Source: Herminiimonas fonticola (GTDB taxonomy: Bacteria > Pseudomonadota > Gammaproteobacteria > Burkholderiales > Burkholderiaceae_D). From it: DNA of 64,000 nt. The stretch is taken from positions 434,001 through 498,000 of the forward strand of contig NZ_PTLZ01000002.1 of assembly GCF_003293745.1 (NCBI RefSeq), read 5' to 3'. Positions within the stretch are counted from its first letter, which is position 1. Every line of letters starts with the position of its first letter. The notes under the pieces are model-generated. The model had not been told where the DNA came from and searched no databases. It saw only the letters and a program-made list of their open reading frames with translations. A program made the position numbers and the translations under genes. Positions 48,329 to 56,596 of this stretch are shown one piece after another.

Positions 48329-48392
48329 GTTTGTTTGAGTAAAGCCGGGCATCATCCGGCATGCGCTTGCAAGCGCATGCCGCGCTCGGTCG

Positions 48393-48421
48393 AAAAACCA
48401 CGCACTTGCGTGGTTTTTTTT
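48393..48421 (+). terminator. ilvC terminator, copy 1
   Basis: AAAAACCACGC and GCGTGGTTTTT pair around ACTT, followed by a T run. It ends the ilvBNC transcript. Confidence 0.9.
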
Positions 48422-48542
48422 CGCCTTCACGTGCCTTGGATCGCTAAAAACAAATTGGTTGATCAATCGAAAAACTAAGTTTGTTTGAGTAAAGCTGGGC
48501 ATCATCCGGCATGCGCTTGCAAGCGCATGCCGCGCTCGGTCG

Positions 48543-48571
48543 AAAAACCACGCACTTGCGTGGTTTTTTTT
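48543..48571 (+). terminator. ilvC terminator, copy 2
   Basis: Identical in sequence to copy 1 and exactly 150 bases further on. Confidence 0.9.
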
Positions 48572-48692
48572 CGCCTTCACGTGCCTTGGATCGCTAAAAA
48601 CAAATTGGTTGATCAATCGAAAAACTAAGTTTGTTTGAGTAAAGCCGGGCATCATCCGGCATGCGCTTACAAGCGCATGCCGTGCTCGGTCG

Positions 48693-48721
48693 AAAAGCCA
48701 CGCATTTGCGTGGCTTTTTTT
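48693..48721 (+). terminator. ilvC terminator, copy 3
   Basis: AAAAGCCACGC and GCGTGGCTTTT pair around ATTT. Compared with copy 1 an A-T pair has become G-C through a change on each arm. Confidence 0.9.
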
Positions 48722-48855
48722 CGTTTACATTTAGTTGCACTAAATTAATGAACGCCTTGCTTGATAGAAAGAACTAACGCTTGGTTCATGAGTCACAATA
48801 GGACTAAATTTTTAAATCATTTTTGGTGCTCTGCGCCTCTTTCTGGAGAATCACA

Positions 48856-49599
48856 ATGTCACGAATAAAATCCGTTTTGATGGCTTTGAGCTGTTTTGCC
48901 GTGAGCGCTGTTGCGTTTGCACAAGCGCCGATTCAAACCAGCGGCACGCTGGTCATTGTTCCCGCATTTGGCGAAGTAAAAATGGCAAATGATGAAGCAA
49001 CCTTGACCTTGATGATTGAGGAACAGGATAAGGACAAAGCCGCCGCAGCTTCGCGCGTGAATCAAAAAATGAAACAGGGTATGGAGATCGTGCGCAAGGA
49101 AGACCCTAAAGCTGTGCTCACCACGCGCGGTTATTACACCTATGCCGTTTATCCGGAAGAGCAGCCTCGTCCAGCGACGAATAAAGTGCGTCAACCTAGC
49201 GGCTGGCGCGTCGGCCAATATCTGGAAGTGAAAACCAGTAATCTGACTGGTTTGCCGAAAATGGTCGCCGCCGCGCAACGCGTATTGGCAGTGAACGGTT
49301 TGCAGTTTGCTCTGAGCGACGCAACTGCCAAAAAACTGGATGCGCAGCGCATAGATGCAACGTATAAAAATTTGAGCGAGAGGATTGCATCTATCGCGCG
49401 TGCGATGGGACGCAACCCAGCCGATGCAGTGCTGGATACTGTCGACTTTGAAGGTTCGGGAAACTATGCGCAAGAAGCCGCACCAAAAATGATGCGTGCG
49501 GCGATGGCGGCGGATACTGCATCGGTTGAAGAGCCAAGCTTCGAGCCGGGGGAAACGACCTTGACCATGCGGGTGGTTGGCAAGGTTAAATTCCGTTGA
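48856..49599 (+). CDS. SIMPL-domain (DUF541) periplasmic protein
   Basis: 247 residues. A Sec signal peptide (KSVLMALSCFAVSAVAFA) precedes a SIMPL domain: ATLTLMIEEQDKDKAAAASR, then TRGYYTYAVYPEE and the GWRVGQYLEVKTSNL segment typical of this family (E. coli YggE and mouse SIMPL). YggE is linked to oxidative stress; the molecular role is unknown. ATG 48856 has a TGGAGA site; a longer frame from 48823 is not supported. It stands alone between the ilvC terminators and the terminator at 49698. Confidence 0.87.
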   Translation: MSRIKSVLMALSCFAVSAVAFAQAPIQTSGTLVIVPAFGEVKMANDEATLTLMIEEQDKDKAAAASRVNQKMKQGMEIVRKEDPKAVLTTRGYYTYAVYPEEQPRPATNKVRQPSGWRVGQYLEVKTSNLTGLPKMVAAAQRVLAVNGLQFALSDATAKKLDAQRIDATYKNLSERIASIARAMGRNPADAVLDTVDFEGSGNYAQEAAPKMMRAAMAADTASVEEPSFEPGETTLTMRVVGKVKFR

Positions 49600-49905
49600 G
49601 TTAGGCCTTGTGTTGAGGTCAGACCGGCTTAATATGATGACTGTGCTCTGCAGCTTGATTGCGTTGCATTCATCCCGTTACATGAATTGAGTACCTTAAC
49701 CGCGGCTTCTGGCCGCGGTTTTCTTTTGCTTATTGGGACTCTCAGTCCTGCCGCCCTATGCAGATATGGTGCGGCATTCAGCTTATTTTCCGCATTTTTA
49801 TCGCTGTCGCCATCGCGATTCCCGGCCGCCGCTGGGATTGCCCGTCTGATACACTACGACTTCCTGATTTTCCATTCAATACCGGACCTAATACACGGGA
49901 TACGC
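49600..49905. other. Gap between the SIMPL gene and pssA
   Basis: 306 bases. It contains a strong terminator (49698-49726) and probably the pssA promoter. The pssA frame is open back to 49687 through this region, but that part shows no conservation and crosses the terminator. Confidence 0.6.
49698..49726 (+). terminator. Terminator after the SIMPL-domain gene
   Basis: AACCGCGGC and GCCGCGGTT pair around TTCTG, followed by a T-rich run. It lies about 100 bases past the stop. Confidence 0.8.
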
Positions 49906-50787
49906 ATGTCTAGTTTCAATCGTCGAAAAGCGAAAAATAGTACGTCAGCTTTTGCCAGAACACGTCCTCTCGGCAAGTTGGCACGCGGTACGCAAAACTC
50001 GCGTCATGATGACAACGATGAGTTGATTGTCTCGCCACCAAAGGGACGGCATCGCGGTATATATCTGCTGCCAAATGCATTTACTACGGCAGGCTTGTTT
50101 TGCGGTTTCTACGCCATTGTGATGGCGATGGGACAAAAATTCGACCACGCAGCGATTGCGATTTTCGCTGCGATGTTGCTTGATGCCATTGATGGTCGCG
50201 TTGCACGTTTGACGAATACGCAAAGTGAGTTCGGTGCGCAGTTCGATAGTCTGGCCGACATGGTTTCCTTCGGCGCGGCACCTGCCCTGGTGGTGTACAT
50301 CTGGGCCCTGCAGGACTTGGGCAAGCTCGGCTGGTTGGCGGCATTTGTATATTGCGCCGGCGGGGCATTGCGTCTGGCGCGTTTCAATACCAATATTGGT
50401 GTCGTTGATAAGCGCTATTTTCAAGGCTTGCCTAGTCCTGCGGCGGCAGCTTTGGTCGCCGGCTTTATCTGGTTGATGCAGGATCTCGGCTATGCCGGCA
50501 ACGAATTGAGCTGGGCGGCATGGGTCATTACGTTGTATGCGGGATTGACGATGGTCACGAACGTGCCGTTTTACAGTTTCAAGGACATTAACTATCGCAA
50601 GTCGGTGCCGTTCATCGCGATCTTCGTGATCGTGCTGGCATTTGTGGCGATCGCTGGCGATCCGCCGAAAGTATTGTTCGGCCTGTTCGTGCTGTATGGT
50701 TTATCCGGTTATGCAATTTATTTTTGGCGCCTCGCCAAAGGTAGGCCGGTAAGCATAGTTCAGACAGAAATCGATACGCACGATTAA
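49906..50787 (+). CDS. pssA: CDP-diacylglycerol-serine O-phosphatidyltransferase (type II)
   Basis: 293 residues. It makes phosphatidylserine, the precursor of phosphatidylethanolamine, in the inner membrane. The CDP-alcohol phosphotransferase motif DAIDGRVARL with GAQFDSLADMVSFG has all the acid residues. About eight membrane segments follow a basic N-terminal tail of 55 residues. ATG 49906 (MSSFNRRKAK) is chosen over the longer frame. Position between ilvC and leuA is common in Burkholderiales. Confidence 0.92.
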   Translation: MSSFNRRKAKNSTSAFARTRPLGKLARGTQNSRHDDNDELIVSPPKGRHRGIYLLPNAFTTAGLFCGFYAIVMAMGQKFDHAAIAIFAAMLLDAIDGRVARLTNTQSEFGAQFDSLADMVSFGAAPALVVYIWALQDLGKLGWLAAFVYCAGGALRLARFNTNIGVVDKRYFQGLPSPAAAALVAGFIWLMQDLGYAGNELSWAAWVITLYAGLTMVTNVPFYSFKDINYRKSVPFIAIFVIVLAFVAIAGDPPKVLFGLFVLYGLSGYAIYFWRLAKGRPVSIVQTEIDTHD

Positions 50788-50874
50788 GAATATACTGAGG
50801 CGCTTCGTGCGAAGAAGCACTAGTCAATTGAAGTAACGCAGTTTAAATATTGAGCCCAGGCTCAGGAGTACAAC

Positions 50875-52422
50875 ATGGCAGTCGATTCAAACAAACTGAT
50901 TATTTTCGATACGACCTTGCGTGATGGCGAGCAGTCACCCGGCGCATCGATGACGAAAGACGAGAAGATCCGTATCGCCAGACAGCTTGAGCGTTTGAAG
51001 GTCGATATTATCGAAGCCGGTTTTGCGGCAGCGTCGCAAGGTGATTTTGAATCGATACACGCGATCTCCGGCATCATCAAGAATGCGACGGTGTGCTCCT
51101 TGTCGCGCGCCAATGATAAAGACATCGCGCGAGCTGCAGAAGCGTTGGCCCCGGCGGAAAGAAAACGTATTCACACTTTTCTCGCGACGTCGCCCTTGCA
51201 CATGGAAAAGAAGCTGCGCATGACGCCGGATCAGGTGTTCGAGCAAGCCAAGATGGCGGTGCGTTACGCGCGTAAATTTACCGACGATATTGAATTCAGC
51301 CCGGAAGATGGTAGCCGCTCGGATATCGATTTCCTGTGCCGCGTGATTGAAGCTGTCATCAAGGAAGGTGCGACCACGATTAACTTTGCCGATACCGTCG
51401 GTTACGCCGTGCCCGGCTTGTACGGCAATATGCTGAAGACCTTGCGTGAGCGTATTCCCAATTCCGACAAGGCGGTATGGTCTGTGCATTGCCACAACGA
51501 TCTCGGCATGGCGGTTGCCAATTCGCTGGCCGGCGTCATGATAGGCGGCGCACGTCAGGTTGAATGCACGATCAACGGTCTCGGTGAACGTGCCGGTAAT
51601 ACCGCGCTGGAAGAAATCGTGATGGCCGTGCGTACACGCAAGGACCACTTCAAGTTGGAGATAGGCGTCGATACGACACAGATCGTGCCGACTTCCAAAC
51701 TGGTGTCGCAAATCACCGGTTTTGCCGTACAGCCGAATAAATCAGTGGTTGGTGCCAATGCATTTGCGCATGCGTCCGGCATTCATCAGGACGGCGTGTT
51801 GAAAGCACGTGATACCTATGAAATCATGCGTGCCGAAGACGTGGGCTGGGCCGCCAATAAAATCGTGCTGGGTAAGCTGTCGGGCCGCAATGCCTTCAAA
51901 CAGCGTCTTGAAGAATTGGGTATCAAGCTGGAATCGGCTGCCGATACCGATGCTGCGTTTATCCGCTTCAAGGAGTTGGCTGATCGCAAATCGGATATCT
52001 TCGATGAAGATATCATGGCTTTGGTATCGGACGAACAGCACTCGCATGAGCATGAATACTACAATTTTATTTCTCTGACACAGCAGTCGTCCAGCACGAC
52101 CAAGCCTGTTGCCAGCGTCGTATTCTCGATAGATGGCAAGGAAGAAACCTGCAAAGGTGAGGGCAATGGCCCAGTCGATGCGATCGTCAATGCAATCGAA
52201 TCGAAAGTGGCAAGTGGTGCAGAATTGCTGCTGTTCTCAGTCAATGCGATTACTACCGGCACGCAATCGCAAGGCGAGGTGACAATGCGTTTGTCGAAAG
52301 CCGGCCGCATCGTTAATGGCGTGGGCGCAGACTTGGATATCGTCATTGCTTCGGCAAAGGCTTACATTTCCGCGCTGAATAAATTGCATTCAAAAATAGA
52401 AAAATTGAGTCCGCAGTTGTAA
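50875..52422 (+). CDS. leuA: 2-isopropylmalate synthase
   Basis: 515 residues. It condenses acetyl-CoA with 2-oxoisovalerate, the first leucine step. The TIM barrel has [15 protein letters not shown], the metal-binding [13 protein letters not shown] and [17 protein letters not shown]; the C-terminal regulatory domain (about 390-510, [17 protein letters not shown]) binds leucine for feedback control. ATG 50875 has a CAGGAG site. It has its own terminator. It is separated from leuCDB by 27 kb, typical for Betaproteobacteria. Confidence 0.97.
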   Translation: MAVDSNKLIIFDTTLRDGEQSPGASMTKDEKIRIARQLERLKVDIIEAGFAAASQGDFESIHAISGIIKNATVCSLSRANDKDIARAAEALAPAERKRIHTFLATSPLHMEKKLRMTPDQVFEQAKMAVRYARKFTDDIEFSPEDGSRSDIDFLCRVIEAVIKEGATTINFADTVGYAVPGLYGNMLKTLRERIPNSDKAVWSVHCHNDLGMAVANSLAGVMIGGARQVECTINGLGERAGNTALEEIVMAVRTRKDHFKLEIGVDTTQIVPTSKLVSQITGFAVQPNKSVVGANAFAHASGIHQDGVLKARDTYEIMRAEDVGWAANKIVLGKLSGRNAFKQRLEELGIKLESAADTDAAFIRFKELADRKSDIFDEDIMALVSDEQHSHEHEYYNFISLTQQSSSTTKPVASVVFSIDGKEETCKGEGNGPVDAIVNAIESKVASGAELLLFSVNAITTGTQSQGEVTMRLSKAGRIVNGVGADLDIVIASAKAYISALNKLHSKIEKLSPQL

Positions 52423-52440
52423 ATTATCTAGCACTTTTTT

Positions 52441-52471
52441 AAAAGGCCTTGCCGCGATGCAAGGCCTTTTT
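52441..52471 (+). terminator. Terminator after leuA
   Basis: AAAAGGCCTTGC and GCAAGGCCTTTT pair around CGCGAT, followed by T. Confidence 0.9.
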
Positions 52472-52614
52472 ATTTGTGCTTGCCGTTTTATAGACCTCTT
52501 TGGAAATCACTATCTTACGTGCGAAAACGTACAGATTAATTCAAAAAAAAAGATAAGGATCAGAAATCTGTTGGTGATGGAAAGGCCGGTACACACGGCA
52601 GAAGGGGAGGCAGT

Positions 52615-52878
52615 ATGGATGCAAGCAAGTCGCACTTCATGGGCCTGATTTTGGCGAGCATTGTTATTGTTTTTTTTACAGTCGTGGCCACTATCGTCAT
52701 CGTGACATGGTCACCGATACTGCATGAGGCGCTTGCCGACGATATGGGTCGCGATGCCAATAATATCGCTAAACAGATGAACGACTTTGCGCCGTACATT
52801 GCTTTGCATAAAACTGAATCCTGGCATTACACGGCAGCGCTGAATGATTTAATGGCGATTGCGGATTGCCCAAAGTGA
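52615..52878 (+). CDS. Small single-pass membrane protein of unknown function
   Basis: 87 residues. I do not recognise the family. One strong membrane segment (GLILASIVIVFFTVVATIVIV, about 10-30) is followed by a soluble part with paired acids (DDMGRDANNIAKQMNDFA). The ATG at 52615 is preceded by a GGGGAGG ribosome site, which supports a real gene. It lies about 145 bases past the leuA terminator and converges on the MHYT-GGDEF-EAL gene. A role near c-di-GMP signalling cannot be inferred from position alone. Confidence 0.6.
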   Translation: MDASKSHFMGLILASIVIVFFTVVATIVIVTWSPILHEALADDMGRDANNIAKQMNDFAPYIALHKTESWHYTAALNDLMAIADCPK

Positions 52879-52966
52879 GGGTGCGGATGTCACGATGAAT
52901 GGTGATTGAGTCACCGCCGAATGACCGTCTGGCGACGTACTGCTAGCTGCCAGAAAATTGGCCTGT

Positions 52967-55048
52967 TCAAGATACTACAGCGCGGATTGTATTCATAAAC
53001 TGATCCGGCGCCACTGGCCTGCCCATCAGATAACCTTGCAAGGTATCGCAGCCCAGCATCGTCAAATATTCTTGCTGTTCTTCAGTCTCGACGCCTTCGG
53101 CCACGATGCGCAGATTCAGCGTACGTCCCAAAGCTACGATTGCTGCAACGATGGATGAATTACCGCTACCTTGTGCAAGGTCGTGTATGAAGCCCCTGTC
53201 GATTTTCAGTTCGCTTGCCGGGAGGCGCTTCAGGTAAAGCAGGCTGGAATAACCCGTACCAAAATCGTCGATAGCAATATCGATCCCCATGTTCGCGAGC
53301 TTGTCGAGTATAGTCAGACTTGCTTCGACGTCATGCATGGCGGTTGATTCGGTTACTTCCAGCATCAGCCCGGACGCGGGTAATCCGTTCCTCGCCAATG
53401 TCGTTTGTACGCGCTCGATCAGATGGTCGTTGCTGAACTGAACCGCTGATAAATTCACAGCTACCTTCCAGTGCTTGTTTCCTTCGTCATGCCATATGCG
53501 CATCTGACGGCAGGCTTCATCCAATACCCATTCGCCTATCGGCACAATCAAGCCGGTCTTTTCTGCCAACGCAATAAAATCGTCAGGCGCAATCATGCCG
53601 CGTGTCGGATGTTGCCAGCGCAATAGCGCTTCCGCACCGATAACCACGCCATCCTGCGTGTTGAATTTTGGCTGGTAGTGCAGACAGAATTCCTTGCGCT
53701 CAAGCGCCAGTCGAAGATCCTGTATCACCTGCAACTGCTTATGTGCATTGGTGTTCATCGACGCTTCAAAGAAGTGGTAGCCGTTACGTCCGGTACTTTT
53801 GGTGTGATACATCGCCGCATCGGCATTGACCAGCAAGTCATGCGGGATTAAACCGTCACCCGGATAAATGGCGATGCCAACACTGGCGGATACGCCCAGC
53901 ATCTGGTGGCCGATATGAAATGGTTGATTGATGATGTTGCATAGTTTGTCTGCCACCGAGGCAGCATCTTCAGGTTCTGCAACTTCGATTAGTAAAACGA
54001 ATTCATCGCCGCCCAGACGTGCTGCCGTATCCTGCGCTCTGATGCTGCCCTGAATGCGCCGAGCTACTTCAACCAGTAGCATGTCGCCGATATGGTGGCC
54101 GAGAGAGTCGTTGATTGCCTTGAAGCCGTCGAGATCCATAAACATCAGTGCAAAACGGGTGTGCGTACGCTCAGCCTTGTGCAGAATTTGATTCAAACGA
54201 TCTTCCAGCAAGGTCCGGTTCGGCAGTTTGGTCAGATTGTCTTGCAGCGCCTGTTGCGTTAATTCCTGATTAGCGACCGCCAGCGATTTGGCCAGCAAAC
54301 TGGTTTGCGATTCGAGTCGCGCATCCAGCACCGAGGTGAGCAATGCAATTGCCAGCACCGACAGAGTCACGATGATCACGACCAATGCCAGCCAGCCGGG
54401 AAGGATGCCTTCACTTGCTGCAGCACAAATACTGCCGACAGGGAAGTTTGCCGCAGCCATGCCGGTGTAGTGCATGCCGATGATAGCCACGCCCATCACA
54501 ACTGCAGCCATCGCACGCGCACGTTTCATGTGCGGTCGATTTTTCCGCAAGGTGAAGGTTATCCATAGCGCAGCGCCCGAGGCCGCGATGGCGATCAGTA
54601 CGGAAAGCGAGAACAGCAGCGGATCGTATTCAATCCCTGGTGTCATGCGCAAAGCGGCCATGCCGGTGTAATGCATGGCGGCGATGGCAATGCCCATCAG
54701 CAAGGCACTTGTACAGAGCTGCATGTTGCTCAAGGTGGCTTGGCTGATACGCCACAAGGCAAAACCTGAAGCCACTACCGCGATCACAAGCGAGGTGATC
54801 GTCAGGGTTAAATCGTAACCGAGAGCAATCGGCAGGCGAAACGACAGCATGCCGATGAAATGCATGGACCAGATACCGACGCCCATCGCGAACGCGCCGC
54901 CGGCCAGCCATAAGGCGGCCCCCTTGTGTTGCGTCGCGTTGATGCGCTCCGCCATATCAAGTGCGGTATAGGACGCCAGGATCGCAACCAGCAGGGAGAT
55001 AAGAACCAACAGCGTATCGTAATGTGCTGCGTAGTATGCCGTTAACAT
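52967..55048 (-). CDS. MHYT-GGDEF-EAL membrane c-di-GMP protein
   Basis: About 693 residues. The first 250 residues form the MHYT sensor of seven membrane helices with repeated motifs (MHFIGML, MHYTGMAALR, MHYTGMAAAN), thought to bind copper and sense gases. GGDEF (about 270-430) has an intact ARLGGDEFVLL and an inhibitory site RxxD five residues before it. EAL (440-690) keeps GAEALLRW, VNLSAVQF, EVTEST, IDDFGTGYSS and EGVETEEQ. Both activities are possible. I take ATG 55048; an in-frame GTG at 55066 is the alternative. No clear ribosome site is seen for either. Confidence 0.92.
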   Translation of the reverse strand: MLTAYYAAHYDTLLVLISLLVAILASYTALDMAERINATQHKGAALWLAGGAFAMGVGIWSMHFIGMLSFRLPIALGYDLTLTITSLVIAVVASGFALWRISQATLSNMQLCTSALLMGIAIAAMHYTGMAALRMTPGIEYDPLLFSLSVLIAIAASGAALWITFTLRKNRPHMKRARAMAAVVMGVAIIGMHYTGMAAANFPVGSICAAASEGILPGWLALVVIIVTLSVLAIALLTSVLDARLESQTSLLAKSLAVANQELTQQALQDNLTKLPNRTLLEDRLNQILHKAERTHTRFALMFMDLDGFKAINDSLGHHIGDMLLVEVARRIQGSIRAQDTAARLGGDEFVLLIEVAEPEDAASVADKLCNIINQPFHIGHQMLGVSASVGIAIYPGDGLIPHDLLVNADAAMYHTKSTGRNGYHFFEASMNTNAHKQLQVIQDLRLALERKEFCLHYQPKFNTQDGVVIGAEALLRWQHPTRGMIAPDDFIALAEKTGLIVPIGEWVLDEACRQMRIWHDEGNKHWKVAVNLSAVQFSNDHLIERVQTTLARNGLPASGLMLEVTESTAMHDVEASLTILDKLANMGIDIAIDDFGTGYSSLLYLKRLPASELKIDRGFIHDLAQGSGNSSIVAAIVALGRTLNLRIVAEGVETEEQQEYLTMLGCDTLQGYLMGRPVAPDQFMNTIRAVVS

Positions 55049-55657
55049 AATAAAAACTTCATTCACTCAATATTAAACAAACAGGACGATACGAAAATTG
55101 CCGTTTTCATGGCAAGGATGCGCTATCACGGTGTCGCCAGACGAACAGGGACTACGCAGAAAAACTAATGACCAGAACTCTTCAGGAGGCAGGAGTTGGT
55201 AGGGCGACAGTTCATGTCGTCAAACAATGTTTGAATAATTAATGACACGATGACAATGGCGCATAAGGGATGTTTTTCACGACGCTGTATGAGCCTTAAT
55301 ATTGTACCTTGCCGGCCGGAAATTCGACGCTCAAGACACAATAGTTTGCATATGTTTAGATGGTGAAAATTCAATTGATTTCTCTGTGGAAATAATAATA
55401 AAAATATATGCATTACGCGCCTATGTGCGTTGTCGAACAGAGGTGCATTTATGTTTCCTTCATATTGGAATTAACGTTGGCGCATCACTGGTCGACGATC
55501 TTCCTGATAGAGATTGGGTGAAAATATTCAGCATTTCACGCTCGAAAAATACTGAATGGCGCTAGCCGTATCTCAGCATCGGGTGCGCATTTTTCCGCTC
55601 TATCAAACCTACTTGAATCTGCGTTAAAGAAGACGCGGCGTTTTGAAAGGAAATGTG
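55049..55657. other. AT-rich gap without a firm gene
   Basis: 609 bases between divergent genes, clearly more AT-rich than its surroundings near 55300-55420. An 87-codon frame (55302-55565) without ATG reads as a plausible protein (GASLVDDLPDRDWVKIFSIS) but has no ribosome site and no recognised family; it may be a decayed gene. A minus-strand frame at 55165-55413 is also unsupported. Promoters of both flanking genes must lie here. Confidence 0.5.
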
Positions 55658-56110
55658 ATGGATAAGGACGTAATTTCTACCCTCAATGACCTGATTGAAA
55701 CCTGTAAAGATGGTGAAGAGGGTTTTAAAAGTTGTGCCGAGGATGTCGGCAATTCGCAACTCAAAAAAACACTGTTGACCTATGCAGCTAGTTGCTCAGC
55801 TTCTGCGCGCGAGTTGTCTGCTCTGGTGACAGCACATGGCGGTAATCCAGAAACAAAAAGCAGCTTGAGCGGGACTTTGCATCGCCGTTGGATAGATATC
55901 AAATCCTTAGTAATGGGCAAGGATGATGAAGCCGTGTTGAATGAATGCGAACGGGGTGAAGATGTCGCGAAAAAAAGCTATCGTCGTGCGCTGGAAAAGG
56001 ATCTTCCGCTGGATGTGAAGGCGGTGATCGAACGTCAGTATCAAGGCGTATTGCAAAACCATGATGCCATCAAGATCCTGCGCGATCGCGCACATGCAGC
56101 TGCATTGTAA
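55658..56110 (+). CDS. DUF2383 (PA2169-type) four-helix protein
   Basis: 150 residues, all helical, starting MDKDVISTLNDLIETCKDGE. Features include FKSCAEDVGNSQLKKTLLTY, then CERGEDVAKKSYRRALEKDL and VKAVIERQYQGVLQNHD. The family (PA2169) has a ferritin-like four-helix bundle and is stress-induced in Pseudomonas; function unknown. ATG 55658 has an AAAGGA site; the longer frame starts at a TTG. It is followed after 69 bases by a DUF883 gene, a typical stress-protein pair. Confidence 0.87.
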   Translation: MDKDVISTLNDLIETCKDGEEGFKSCAEDVGNSQLKKTLLTYAASCSASARELSALVTAHGGNPETKSSLSGTLHRRWIDIKSLVMGKDDEAVLNECERGEDVAKKSYRRALEKDLPLDVKAVIERQYQGVLQNHDAIKILRDRAHAAAL

Positions 56111-56179
56111 AAGTGAGGATGCGGATATTCGACGTGTTCCCCTGTTTCATTCAATTTTTGAAATTCAAGGAGAGTCAAC

Positions 56180-56491
56180 ATGGAAGAAGAAAAACGGAAT
56201 ACAGTTAGCGATGATCTGAAAACCTTGTCGCGTGACGCAAAAAAGATGGCGCTGGACGCGCATGACGAAGTAATGGAGAAAAACGGTGAGCTGAGCGCGA
56301 AGTGTATGGAATTGTTTAATTCTGCTATCGCGACTGCGAAGGAAGTGCCGGCCGTTGCTGCTGCGAAAACCAAAGAAGTCGCCGCATCGACTGATGACTA
56401 TGTTCATCAGAATCCATGGAAGGCAGTGACGCTGTCTGCAGGTGTTGGTTTATTGTTGGGTGTTATCTTCTCTAAAAGAACGGTACGCTAA
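56180..56491 (+). CDS. DUF883 family protein (ElaB/YqjD-like)
   Basis: 103 residues. The amphipathic helical N-terminal part (VSDDLKTLSRDAKKMALDAH) precedes the conserved DDYVHQNPWKAVTLSAGVG and a C-terminal membrane anchor (GLLLGVIFSKR). E. coli YqjD and ElaB are tail-anchored inner-membrane proteins that bind ribosomes in stationary phase; a like role is possible. ATG 56180 follows AAGGAG. Likely cotranscribed with the DUF2383 gene. Confidence 0.9.
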   Translation: MEEEKRNTVSDDLKTLSRDAKKMALDAHDEVMEKNGELSAKCMELFNSAIATAKEVPAVAAAKTKEVAASTDDYVHQNPWKAVTLSAGVGLLLGVIFSKRTVR

Positions 56492-56521
56492 GTCTGATTT
56501 TAGTCAAACATGGTTAGCATC

Positions 56522-56561
56522 AAAAAAACCTGCGGCACAATTTGTGTTGCAGGTTTTTTTT
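56522..56561. terminator. Terminator between the DUF883 gene and the Cache-GGDEF gene
   Basis: AAAAAACCTGC with CACAA pairs with TTGTG and GCAGGTTTTTT, A-rich on the left and T-rich on the right. It can serve both convergent genes. Confidence 0.88.
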
Positions 56562-56596
56562 CGTTCACATGATTGCGGAAACATGGCTGAACAAGT

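Noticed and set aside
49687-49905. 73-codon N-terminal extension of PssA
   Set aside because: It begins within a terminator, has no family similarity, and ATG 49906 gives a normal protein.
55165-55413. Minus-strand 82-codon frame in the AT-rich gap
   Set aside because: No ribosome site, and the hydrophobic content is explained by AT-rich sequence.
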